Assembly (NCBI GenBank): GCA_002189105.1
Contig: NIOB01000008.1
Location: 302,853-366,852 of the forward strand
Origin: Saccharibacillus soli
Lineage (GTDB): Bacteria > Bacillota > Bacilli > Paenibacillales > Paenibacillaceae
Direction of reading: 5' to 3'
DNA length: 64,000 nucleotides
Shown: positions 24,410 through 33,040 of the stretch, piece after piece
Numbering within the stretch: position 1 is the stretch's first letter
Layout: the number at the start of each line of letters is the position of its first letter
The notes under the pieces: generated by a model
What the model was told of the DNA's origin: nothing
The model's input: only the letters and a program-made list of their open reading frames with translations
Databases searched by the model: none
Position numbers and translations under genes: made by a program

Positions 24410-27175
24410 TCAGCCGACCTTCACCGCGTAGCGCCCTGAACCCAGTTCCAGAATGACCGTGCCGTCCGCTTGGACAATCGCTTCGTTCCCCAGAACTTCG
24501 GCAGGCTGACGCTCATCAATAGTCAGACTGCGCCCCGCAGTATGGGGCAGACGCAGCTCGGCGGTCGTATTCGGCGGCAGTTCAATCTCATAGATGACCT
24601 GGCCGTCTTCACGCCGCGCCCAGCCGCACACTGTTTTCCCATATAACGATTCGTATTGTGCGCGGGCATGGGTCAGGCCGGAATCTGGATTAGGGCGCAG
24701 AATCATGCGTTTGTAGCCGGGAATCTGCTCATCCGCATCCAACCCTGCTACCGCACGATACAGCCAATCGCCCACAGCTCCATAGGCATAATGGTTATAC
24801 GAATTCATGGCGTCGCTCCAGAATGAGCCGTCCGGCTTGATGCCATCCCAATGCTCCCAGATGGTGGTCGCACCCTGACGAATCGAATACAGCCACGACG
24901 GATATTCTTCCTGCTGGACCAATCCGACTGCCAGATCATGGTAGCCATTTTCCGACAGCACATGGCATAGATAAGGCGTTCCGACGAATCCGGTCGTCAA
25001 ATGGATCTGCTGCTCACGCACGTATTCGGCCAATGTGTCCGCCAGACGGCGCTTGGTGTCTCCTTCGACCAGATCGAACATCAAGACCAATACATGAGCA
25101 GTCTGCGTGTGAGCAGCCAAACGACCATTCGGCGTAATAAACTCATCGGCAAACGCCTGTACGATTCGAGCGTGTAGATCGTGATAGCGGCGGGCATCTT
25201 CCGTTTTGCCCAGAATATCGGCGGTCTTGGCAACCAATGACGTCGAATAGGCGAAGAAGGCAGTCGCAATCAGATCCTGCGGCGTTGCACCCACATAGCT
25301 GTTCTCCTTGGCATCCAGTCCCAACCAGTCCCCATAATGGAAGCCGGTGTTCCACAGCAGTTCCTGGTCACCCTGGGATCGGATGTATTCCACCCAGCCG
25401 GTCATGCTGTCGTACTGCTCCTCCAGAATCCGTTTATCCCCATAACATTGATAGATCGTCCACGGACAGATGACCGCTGCGTCGCCCCAGGCCGAAGACG
25501 AATGATGGGTAGGGTCCATGATCGACGGAATCACGGAAGGCACAGCGCCATCAGGCTTCTGATCGACCGCCAGGTCTTTGAGCCACTTGGTGAAAAATGG
25601 GCCAACGCCATAGTTAAACGCCGCCGTACGGATAAAGACCTGCGCATCTCCCGTCCAGCCCAAGCGCTCATCCCGCTGTGGGCAGTCCGTGGGCACATCC
25701 AGAAAGTTGCCGCGCTGCCCCCAGCGAATATTCTGCTGAAGCTGATTAAGCAGCGGATGCGAACAATCAAATGAACCGGTGGGCTGCATATCCGTATGAA
25801 TAACTTCGCCCACAAACCGATCCAGATCCTCCTCCCCAATCGACTCCGGAAATCCTTCCAGCTGCACATAACGGAACCCCTGGAAAGAGAAGGCCGAACG
25901 GTAGGTTTCTCTTCCATCCCCACGGCAGGTGTAGATAACCTCCTGCTTGGCGGAGCGAAGATTGCCGGTATAGAAGTTTCCTTCCTGATCCAGCACTTCG
26001 GCGTGTACCAGCTTGACCGTGGTTCCTGCCGGAGCTTCAAGCGTGAACGCCATTCGGCCGACCATATTCTGCCCCATATCGAGCACCGTTTCGCCCGCTG
26101 GCGTGTGGATCACCGCAACCGGCCTGAGCGTCTCGGTGATCGCAATCCGTTCACTCTGCTCCCCGGTCAGAATATCCTTGGGATGATCCAGCCGCTCCAC
26201 AGCGCTCCAATCGGAATCATCGTATCCTGCTGTACTCCAACCCGGAAGCTCCAGCCGGGCATCATAGATCTCACCGTCGTACAGATTCGCCGCAAGGCTA
26301 GGAGCAGCTGCCGCCTTCCAGCTCTCTCCTTCACTGCTTGTCTCTGTCCCTGAGTCGGCAGAGCTGACAATCACGTCCTGCGTGCCGTCTTCGTACTGCA
26401 CATGCAGCTCCAGCAGCAGTGCCCGACGGTCTCCATACAGTTGGCCGCGCTCCGTCCATCCATAGCGGCCGATATACCAGCCATCCGCCAATGTCGCGCC
26501 GATCACATGGTGAGAATCTGCCTCTTGGGAAGAAGACTCTGCTGATTGGGCCAACTGTTCGGTTACATCATAAGCCTGCACTTGCAGTCGATGCGTGTAG
26601 CTCGTCCAGCCCGGTGTATACAGACTGTCGCCAACGCGGCGGCCATCCAGCTCCAGTTCATAGATCCCCAGCGCAGTAGCGAAGATCGTAGCACGGCGGA
26701 GCTTCTTCCCTTCCGTGAGCTTAAATGGCCGACGTAGATAATAAGCTTCTCGCGCCTGTGGATCAATCGCGGCCGCCGCCGGAGTGATCCAATCTGCCTT
26801 CCACTCTGCAGCTTCCAGCAGCCCGGTAGTCCAGTAAGCGCTCTCACTCCAGGGCGAATCTTCCATCTGGTTATCCCAGACTCGTACCCGATACACGTAA
26901 CGGCTGTTGGAGTTGAGCGCCTCTCCACCATATTTGAGCTGAACGCTCTCGCCTGATTCAACCCGGTCGCTATCCCAACGCAGATAGCCTTCGGCTTCTG
27001 CCGTTTCCCAATTCGGTACATCATCTGATTCCACAACCTGGATCTGATACGCCGTCTGCTGCACCTGACGGCGATCCGTCAGCAGCTTCCAGCTCAACCG
27101 GGGACGCCGAACCGTCAGTCCCAGCGGGTTCTTCAAATATTCACAGCGCAGATCCGTGACCATTGTTGCACGCAT
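24410..27175 (-). CDS. Alpha-L-rhamnosidase, GH78
   Basis: 921 residues from ATG 27175, ten bases after GGAGG. It has the full GH78 architecture: N-terminal beta domains (LRCEYLKNPLGL, RPRLSW, the D-site domain with the AYDVT and ADGWYIGRYGW segments), the catalytic (alpha/alpha)6 barrel (CPQRDERLGWTGDAQVF with the general acid Glu, HYGDWLG, GATTIWEHWDG, NSYNHYAYGAVGDW), and a C-terminal beta domain. There is no signal peptide, so it acts in the cytoplasm on imported rhamnosides. It is divergent from an AraC-type regulator. Confidence 0.93.
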   Translation of the reverse strand: MRATMVTDLRCEYLKNPLGLTVRRPRLSWKLLTDRRQVQQTAYQIQVVESDDVPNWETAEAEGYLRWDSDRVESGESVQLKYGGEALNSNSRYVYRVRVWDNQMEDSPWSESAYWTTGLLEAAEWKADWITPAAAAIDPQAREAYYLRRPFKLTEGKKLRRATIFATALGIYELELDGRRVGDSLYTPGWTSYTHRLQVQAYDVTEQLAQSAESSSQEADSHHVIGATLADGWYIGRYGWTERGQLYGDRRALLLELHVQYEDGTQDVIVSSADSGTETSSEGESWKAAAAPSLAANLYDGEIYDARLELPGWSTAGYDDSDWSAVERLDHPKDILTGEQSERIAITETLRPVAVIHTPAGETVLDMGQNMVGRMAFTLEAPAGTTVKLVHAEVLDQEGNFYTGNLRSAKQEVIYTCRGDGRETYRSAFSFQGFRYVQLEGFPESIGEEDLDRFVGEVIHTDMQPTGSFDCSHPLLNQLQQNIRWGQRGNFLDVPTDCPQRDERLGWTGDAQVFIRTAAFNYGVGPFFTKWLKDLAVDQKPDGAVPSVIPSIMDPTHHSSSAWGDAAVICPWTIYQCYGDKRILEEQYDSMTGWVEYIRSQGDQELLWNTGFHYGDWLGLDAKENSYVGATPQDLIATAFFAYSTSLVAKTADILGKTEDARRYHDLHARIVQAFADEFITPNGRLAAHTQTAHVLVLMFDLVEGDTKRRLADTLAEYVREQQIHLTTGFVGTPYLCHVLSENGYHDLAVGLVQQEEYPSWLYSIRQGATTIWEHWDGIKPDGSFWSDAMNSYNHYAYGAVGDWLYRAVAGLDADEQIPGYKRMILRPNPDSGLTHARAQYESLYGKTVCGWARREDGQVIYEIELPPNTTAELRLPHTAGRSLTIDERQPAEVLGNEAIVQADGTVILELGSGRYAVKVG

Positions 27176-27402
27176 GGTTTCCATTCCTCCTATTTTTCCG
27201 AACCGGCCTGAATATCCGTCATGGATAAGCTCCACCATCCCCAAGCCGATGCAGATGGGCTTCTCATTAAGCTTATTGTAGGCAAGTTCAGGCGCAGGAT
27301 AGGGGGCTGATTCCGACAATTTTATGGGTCAATCTGGACATTTTTTTCAAAAGGAATTAGCATGCTTCTTATAAGCCTGAAAGAGCGGGGGAGGGAAAAC
27401 GC

Positions 27403-28362
27403 ATGAAACGAAGTATCAATCGGCTGCGGGGAAGCGACTTTTTTGAAGCTGGACTGCCTATCTATGTCAATCGGGCGGCCGAGAACTTCGACATGCTGGA
27501 ACATACCCATGACTTTATTGAACTAACGTATGTCGCTGAAGGTTCGGGGGTACATTACATCGACGACGAGAACCTCAGAGTGGCACAAGGCGATGTCTTT
27601 TTTATCCCGGTTGGCGTGCCTCATGTCTTCCGTCCGGCGGCTCCGGGGCGCGGTCGTGAACTGATCGTATATAACTGCCTGTTTCCGGCCGATTATCTCC
27701 GGGATCTGGAACAGCGATTCCCGGACGCAGAGCCGCTGCTCCGTGCCTTTCGGCAGCCGGAACGAACCTGGCTTCGTCTGAATGATTACGGCGAATTTCG
27801 CGGCTGGTTCAAGGAACTATACCGGGAGTATGCCGCACGCCGACCGGGATGCGAAGCCGTTCTGACGGCGCTGGTCGTTCGCATGCTGGTGGAGCTGCAT
27901 CGCCGGATGGAAGATGTACGGGCTGCACAGACCCACCTTGCAGATCCTCTGCAAGCTGCTCCCTTCCCTAACGCTGAATCCACGGCAAAGACGCCGCAGC
28001 TCACTGCGGCATCTTCGGCCCTTCTCTCCATTCGTCCGGGTGCTTCGGCTGCATCCATTGAACGGGCTGTGCGGCATATTGAAGCCCATTATGCAGAACC
28101 GCTGACGCTCCAAGATCTGGCCGCAGCAACCGGGTTAAGCCAACGGCAGTTCAGCCGCTTGTTCGTTCGGCAGACGGGCATGAACTTTTCCACTTTTCTG
28201 CAAAACACCCGGATTGAAGCAGCCTGCAAGCTGCTGACTTCCTCGCATCTGAATATTTCGGGGATCGCCGCAGCCGTCGGTTACAGCGATCTCAAATTTT
28301 TTCACCAGCTGTTCAGACGCAAGACGGGATCAACGCCGCTGCTGTATCGCAAGGGAATATAA
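27403..28362 (+). CDS. AraC-family transcriptional activator
   Basis: The 319-residue protein has an N-terminal cupin (about 10-90: EHTHDFIELTYVAEG, GDVFFIPVGVPHVF) that should bind a sugar. Two C-terminal helix-turn-helix motifs follow (about 225-318: LTLQDLAAATGLSQRQFSRLF and ISGIAAAVGYSDLKFFHQLFRRKTGSTP, abbreviated). GGGGGAGGG precedes the ATG. It is transcribed away from the GH78 rhamnosidase across a 227-base gap and is most likely its rhamnose-responsive activator (inference from context, as with RhaS/RhaR). Confidence 0.88.
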   Translation: MKRSINRLRGSDFFEAGLPIYVNRAAENFDMLEHTHDFIELTYVAEGSGVHYIDDENLRVAQGDVFFIPVGVPHVFRPAAPGRGRELIVYNCLFPADYLRDLEQRFPDAEPLLRAFRQPERTWLRLNDYGEFRGWFKELYREYAARRPGCEAVLTALVVRMLVELHRRMEDVRAAQTHLADPLQAAPFPNAESTAKTPQLTAASSALLSIRPGASAASIERAVRHIEAHYAEPLTLQDLAAATGLSQRQFSRLFVRQTGMNFSTFLQNTRIEAACKLLTSSHLNISGIAAAVGYSDLKFFHQLFRRKTGSTPLLYRKGI

Positions 28363-28414
28363 GGCTTTAATCATACAACAAGAAGACAGCAAGAATTAGG
28401 CTTCCACGCTTCTT

Positions 28415-28912
28415 CTAGCTCTGTGCCAGCCATTCTACAGCCGGATAGGAGATCAGATTGCGATCCCGATAAGCGGCGGCGATCGCGTCATCATGGCGGC
28501 TGAGAATCCCATTGTGCAGCAGCACCGGCTGGAAGCCGCGTTCGCTTGCTCCATTATAGGTAAACAGCACACAATGTTCCGCCGCGTAACCGGCTAGAAT
28601 CACGTTCTTCACGCCCTGCTGCACCAGCAAATCTTCCAGATTGGTCTTCCAGAACGCATTGGAATACTCCTTGTTCACCACCAGGTCACCGGGTTCCACC
28701 ACAATCCGGTCGATCCCTTCGTAGGACGCTCGCGTCTCTTCCGTCATGCCTTCGATGTCCCGGATATGAAGGATCGGATGTCCCGCCGCCCGCAGCACAC
28801 CGGAGACATGATTGATATACTCACAGGCACGATCAATCTTGCCCGGCACGACCTCTCCGATATGTACCGGCTGCAGATCAATGATAAGAAAAGCGATGTT
28901 CACCTTGTCCAC
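28415..28912 (-). CDS. Isochorismatase-like cysteine hydrolase
   Basis: 165 residues. The triad positions of the family are present: Asp in LIIDLQ (about 13), Lys in VNKEYSNAF (about 80) and Cys in GYAAEHCVLFT (about 112). The family hydrolyses amides such as nicotinamide or N-carbamoyl compounds. The substrate cannot be told. It follows the dehydrogenase gene by 21 bases and is probably co-transcribed. Confidence 0.85.
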   Translation of the reverse strand: MDKVNIAFLIIDLQPVHIGEVVPGKIDRACEYINHVSGVLRAAGHPILHIRDIEGMTEETRASYEGIDRIVVEPGDLVVNKEYSNAFWKTNLEDLLVQQGVKNVILAGYAAEHCVLFTYNGASERGFQPVLLHNGILSRHDDAIAAAYRDRNLISYPAVEWLAQS

Positions 28913-28933
28913 TCCTTTGGGTTATGGCTCTCT

Positions 28934-30004
28934 TCAAGCTTTCCCGTTCGGGTATACCATGACTTTCAGACATTCGCTCTTATGATTCAGCGCCCGCTCC
29001 ATCGCTTCCTGCGTCTGCTCCAGCGGGAATTCATCGGTGACGAGAACGGAAGCGTCGATCTCACCCGAAGACAGGAACTGGATGCCCTTGGGATAGGTAT
29101 TGGCGTAGCGGAATATGCCAGTGATGTCCACTTCGTTATCCGCAATAAACGGAACGTTAAGCGGAATCTCTGCCTGCGCGGGAAGCCCTACGATCGCCAG
29201 CTTGCCTCCACGGGTCAGGCTGCCCAATGCGGATTGGAGCGCTCTGGGGTTGCCAGCGGTCTCCCAGGCCGTATCAACCCCGCGTCCGCCCGTGATCCCC
29301 TGAATCTCTTCGATGGCATCGCGTTCTCCGACATGAATAACATGGGTCGCGCCCATCTTCTTCGCAGCTTCCAGGCGCAGCGGTTCCAGATCGGTGACGA
29401 TGATGGTCGCTGCACCGTACGCTTTGGCAGCGGCAACAGCCATCAGCCCAACGGGGCCCATGCCCATGATCGCCAGAGAGGAACCTGGCTGAAGCTTGGA
29501 ACGGGCGGCAGCATGAAGACCTACCGAAAAAGGCTCAACCAATGCGGCTTCTTCGTAAGTCAGATGATCCGGAATGGGGAAAACGAAATCTTCACGCATT
29601 TTGAGATATTGCACGAACGCCCCATGATAAGGCGGCGTCGCCAGAAACTCAACATGCGGACACAGATTATAGCGTCCCGACTTGCACATCTCGCATCGAC
29701 CGCAGGTGACACCCGGCTCAACCGCTACACGATCACCGACCTTGAATCGTTCGACCTCCGCGCCTGCTGCTGCGATCTCCCCGGCACATTCGTGCCCCAG
29801 AATGAACGGACCTTCCACCACATACGGACCGATGCGTCCATGATCGTAATAATGCAGATCCGATCCACAGATGCCGACCGCCATCACTTTGATAAGCACT
29901 TCATGGGAGCCAATCTGAGGCACAGGAACCTCTTCAATCGAGATTTCTCTCAGCTTGTGCATAACAGCCGCTTTCATTGTGGCAGGAACGTTTGAGTAGG
30001 TCAT
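28934..30004 (-). CDS. Zinc-dependent polyol dehydrogenase (sorbitol/xylitol DH-like)
   Basis: The 356-residue medium-chain dehydrogenase has catalytic zinc ligands in GICGSDLHYYDHG and GHECAGEI. The structural zinc Cys cluster is CGRCEMCKSGRYNLC and the NAD-binding turn is GMGPVGLMAV. FVFPIPDHL and VEPFSVGLHA are typical of the sorbitol dehydrogenase branch. It should oxidise a polyol to a ketose. A 14-bp perfect palindrome overlaps its likely promoter. Confidence 0.9.
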   Translation of the reverse strand: MTYSNVPATMKAAVMHKLREISIEEVPVPQIGSHEVLIKVMAVGICGSDLHYYDHGRIGPYVVEGPFILGHECAGEIAAAGAEVERFKVGDRVAVEPGVTCGRCEMCKSGRYNLCPHVEFLATPPYHGAFVQYLKMREDFVFPIPDHLTYEEAALVEPFSVGLHAAARSKLQPGSSLAIMGMGPVGLMAVAAAKAYGAATIIVTDLEPLRLEAAKKMGATHVIHVGERDAIEEIQGITGGRGVDTAWETAGNPRALQSALGSLTRGGKLAIVGLPAQAEIPLNVPFIADNEVDITGIFRYANTYPKGIQFLSSGEIDASVLVTDEFPLEQTQEAMERALNHKSECLKVMVYPNGKA

Positions 30005-30070
30005 CGAATCATCTTCCTTTCGGGATGGGATAGAAGAACATGTCTCTTTATTCTATACACACTCGCCCGC

Positions 30071-30084
30071 TCTTGTATACAAGA
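30071..30084. promoter_or_regulatory. Palindrome TCTTGTATACAAGA, candidate GntR-type operator
   Basis: A perfect 14-bp dyad with the TTGTATACAA core common in GntR-family operators, 67 bases ahead of the dehydrogenase start. It overlaps the -35 of a possible TTGTAT-N19-TATAGA promoter. No GntR gene is in the window. Confidence 0.45.
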
Positions 30085-30107
30085 GGTATGTCTACTTTCT
30101 CATCCCT

Positions 30108-30464
30108 TCATTCCCAGAAGATCAGGCGATTCCCGAACGGATCGGTCGTCGCCAGTTCCTTCATCCCCCACGGCTTCTCCTGGATGCCCGGATTCGAGAA
30201 GCGGTAGGGCTTGGACGCCAGCTCCTGCCTCAGCGCTTCCAGATCATGCACGCCGATTCGCACAGCTGCTCCGGGTGTGCAGTCTCCGTGGTGCTCCGAG
30301 AGATGCAGCTTCACTGCACCTCTGGACACCTGCGCATACAGCGGCATCCCCTCTTCAAATCGATGTTCAAAATCCAGCGTAAATCCCAGGTAGTCCACAT
30401 AAAAAGCTCTGGCTTTGTCCTCGTCAAAGATTCGCAAAATCGGAATGGTTTCCTTGGGTTCCAT
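30108..30464 (-). CDS. Glyoxalase/bleomycin-resistance-like VOC protein
   Basis: 118 residues from ATG 30464, preceded by GAGAGGAG. TIPILRIFDEDKARAFYVDYLGFTLDFEHRF, LHLSEHHGD and TTDPFGNRLIFWE are the pattern of the glyoxalase-superfamily proteins related to bleomycin-binding proteins. Binding versus catalysis cannot be decided. Confidence 0.85.
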   Translation of the reverse strand: MEPKETIPILRIFDEDKARAFYVDYLGFTLDFEHRFEEGMPLYAQVSRGAVKLHLSEHHGDCTPGAAVRIGVHDLEALRQELASKPYRFSNPGIQEKPWGMKELATTDPFGNRLIFWE

Positions 30465-30516
30465 CTTCAAGCTCCTCTCCTGGGCGCGTCCTACAGATCC
30501 GTCCAACTGTCTGAGA

Positions 30517-31281
30517 TCACTCTGCCTGCGCTTCCACCAGCCGACCGCTCAACCAGAAAGTACCCGACAGAATATCGCCTTCCTGAATTTCCCGTTCTCC
30601 CACCAACCGCTCGTCCGCGACCACATCAATATCGCCACCAAGCGTACGCACCAGCGCCCACTGGAAATACACGCCGCTCAACTCATTTTTGATCCAGCCT
30701 GCCCGTCGCACTTCCCCGGCGATCCACGCTGTGGCGATCAGGTCACCGCCTTGTTCCGTCAGCCCCTGCGGGATAAATGATTGCGGAGACAGCGGCAGTT
30801 GACCGGGTCTTCGCTCCAGTTGATCGCGTTCATAAGCTCCGGCATCTTCAAACACATTCAGCTCATGGGCAAAGGCAGCAAGCTGAACCTGTCTCACCAG
30901 AGGATGGGCCAGCGCTCCATAGCGATCGCGGTCGGGCAAATCAAACAAAAAGGCGTAAAGCCCGTGACTTGGACGTTCGGGCGTCGCCCCCGCCCACGCA
31001 TAAAATGTCCCGTCCAGCTCGTTCGCGTCTTCATGCCTGGCTTCCGCCTCAATACCGATCTGCATCAGACCCGCTCCGGTAAAATGCGGATGCATGCCAA
31101 TCGCTACGCCTTCACGATTCAATTGGAGCCATAACTCAGCCCCTCCGCCCACGCGCAGCAGCACATAAGCGCCCTGCTCCGTCTGCATCAGGGTGCCATG
31201 TTCGTACGCATAATTTGCCAAACTCAGAAAATCATCCTCGCCCTGCATCTGAAATCCCAACGTTGTCATATGATTAATCAT
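30517..31281 (-). CDS. Conserved protein, unknown function
   Basis: The 254-residue, mostly beta-rich soluble protein has recognisable blocks TLGFQMQGEDDFLSLANYAYEHG, GGGAELWLQLN and GTFWLSGRL. There are no signal, membrane or catalytic motifs that I can name. AGGAGGG precedes the ATG. It lies between GrpB-like and VOC genes, all leftward. Confidence 0.6.
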   Translation of the reverse strand: MINHMTTLGFQMQGEDDFLSLANYAYEHGTLMQTEQGAYVLLRVGGGAELWLQLNREGVAIGMHPHFTGAGLMQIGIEAEARHEDANELDGTFYAWAGATPERPSHGLYAFLFDLPDRDRYGALAHPLVRQVQLAAFAHELNVFEDAGAYERDQLERRPGQLPLSPQSFIPQGLTEQGGDLIATAWIAGEVRRAGWIKNELSGVYFQWALVRTLGGDIDVVADERLVGEREIQEGDILSGTFWLSGRLVEAQAE

Positions 31282-31293
31282 GTTACCCTCCTG

Positions 31294-31842
31294 TTATTTA
31301 TCGCTTGTTCCCACTCGCCACCCGGTCTGCTGACTCCAGCGGCTGGCTTGCTGCATAATGCGCCATATGATCGGATTTTTGCCTTCGACATAGGCCTCAC
31401 GCTCATCGGGCCGCGAATAGAGAGCCGCCAGGCTCTGCTTCTCCGCTGCATAGTTCTGACGCTCCTCTTCATTCGCCCGTAAATAGTCGCGGAACAACAA
31501 AGCAAACTGTTCTGACCAGCTTCCCGCTTCGCGTACATGGATGTGGGTTCTTCGCTGCCCCGTTTGTTCGCGGAAATACCGCTTGGTCAAGTCTTCATTG
31601 TCTGCCCGATGCCGGTACCCCGCCCGTTCCAGCCCGGCTTGATACTCCATCGGCTCCAGCTGGCGCACCGAGATTTGGATGTCGATCACCGGCTTGGCAT
31701 GCAGGCCGGGAACGGCCGTTGAGCCGATGTGATCGATTCGCAGCGCCTGCTCTCCAAGATCTTCGCGCAGCAGACCGCCTATACGGTCGAATTCCTCCGT
31801 CCAGGCCTCGTCATACGGCAGGATGATGACAGATTCTTTCAT
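31294..31842 (-). CDS. GrpB family protein (nucleotidyltransferase fold, UPF0157)
   Basis: 182 residues from ATG 31842, which has AAGGAG eight bases upstream. IDHIGSTAVPGLHAKPVIDI is the GrpB signature, with the GS and DxD-like residues of the minimal nucleotidyltransferase fold. FREQTGQRRTHIHV follows. The biochemical role of GrpB proteins is uncertain. Some are fused to dephospho-CoA kinase. Confidence 0.85.
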   Translation of the reverse strand: MKESVIILPYDEAWTEEFDRIGGLLREDLGEQALRIDHIGSTAVPGLHAKPVIDIQISVRQLEPMEYQAGLERAGYRHRADNEDLTKRYFREQTGQRRTHIHVREAGSWSEQFALLFRDYLRANEEERQNYAAEKQSLAALYSRPDEREAYVEGKNPIIWRIMQQASRWSQQTGWRVGTSDK

Positions 31843-31874
31843 GATTCCACTCCTTCCGCAGGTCTTTTCCATCC

Positions 31875-32285
31875 TCAGATCGCCGCACTGTCCATTCCCC
31901 AACACTCCCATTCCCCATCAATCGCCCGGGCGAACCAGGTCACTTCCAGTCCCAAATAGTCCTGCTCCTCCGCTCCCATCCCTTCGGTCAGCCGAACTTC
32001 GATCAAGATGCGAAAGCCGACCGGATCGACGCCTGCTGCATACGAGACAGCACCGATGTAAGCTTTGCCGGATAATCGCTTACGCACCGGAAACATACCT
32101 TCTTCTTCCGAAAAGCACAATTCATCATCGTTCACATAGCCGTTAACGGCGCGAAGCGTCAGCGCAAGCAGCTCCTGCCAACGTGCCGTAAGTCCTTCAT
32201 ACTCCTGAAGCGAGATCCCATCATAAAAACGTGCATCAAAACGGGGATCAGAGAGAGCAGATTCGTTTTCCCAATGAATATTCAT
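31875..32285 (-). CDS. Conserved protein, unknown function
   Basis: 136 residues, acidic, with no recognised motif. It contains WQELLALTLRAVNGYVNDDELCFSEEEG and ends in EWECWGMDSAAI. The start follows GGGGGAG and lies nine bases after the histidine phosphatase stop, so the two are co-transcribed. Confidence 0.55.
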   Translation of the reverse strand: MNIHWENESALSDPRFDARFYDGISLQEYEGLTARWQELLALTLRAVNGYVNDDELCFSEEEGMFPVRKRLSGKAYIGAVSYAAGVDPVGFRILIEVRLTEGMGAEEQDYLGLEVTWFARAIDGEWECWGMDSAAI

Positions 32286-32294
32286 GCGCTCCCC

Positions 32295-32909
32295 CTAGCC
32301 TAGATGCGGTGTCGCATTACGCGCAGTGATCCGCCAACCTTCCGCCGTCTTCGTCACGGTATGAATGGAGGTCTGTTCGATCGAATGAAAGGCCGACTGA
32401 TTCGTCCACTCCTCTCCGCTCAAATGATAGTACAGCACATTGATGACCCCACCGTGCGTGACTAATAACAGATTCGATTCAATCTCGCCGGATTCGATCT
32501 TCGCACACAGACGGTCGAAAGCCCTGATGATTCGAGCTTGAAAATGCGCAGGTGTTTCCCCTCCCGGAAAAGGCGTATCCATGCGAAGGGTATTGAAATA
32601 AACACCGGGGTATTGGGCTTCCGCCTCCGTATTGGGCATACCAGCCAGATCGCCATTGTTCATCTCGCGCCACTCTTCTGTATACACGGGAGGAATGGCC
32701 AATTTCTGCCCGATCTCATTCGCCGTTTGCATCGCACGCGGCAGATCACTGGCGATAAACGTACGGATTCCGTAAGATTGTTCATGCTCACGCAGATACT
32801 GCCCAAGCTTCCGGGACTGAATGATTCCTTCCTCAACCAATCCAAGGCGGCTCCAGCCTCCCCGGTATCCTTCTTCATCCTTGCCGTGCCTGACTAAGTA
32901 AATGTTCAT
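32295..32909 (-). CDS. Histidine phosphatase family protein
   Basis: The 204-residue phosphoglycerate-mutase-like fold has the phospho-accepting His in YLVRHGKDE (about 8), SDLPRAMQTA with the substrate Arg, the acidic WREMNNG, and the second His in VTHGGVIN. It is intact, unlike the relative at 18849. The substrate is unknown. Confidence 0.88.
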   Translation of the reverse strand: MNIYLVRHGKDEEGYRGGWSRLGLVEEGIIQSRKLGQYLREHEQSYGIRTFIASDLPRAMQTANEIGQKLAIPPVYTEEWREMNNGDLAGMPNTEAEAQYPGVYFNTLRMDTPFPGGETPAHFQARIIRAFDRLCAKIESGEIESNLLLVTHGGVINVLYYHLSGEEWTNQSAFHSIEQTSIHTVTKTAEGWRITARNATPHLG

Positions 32910-33040
32910 GTTCCTTTATTCCTTTCCAAGTAGTCGAATAATAAGTAATGTTAGCATTATAGCATTTTCCGTTCTGTACAGATTCAAGAAGATTTAGTAT
33001 GAATGAGTAGAGTCTTTTCTATCCACAAGGCGGTGAAAAA

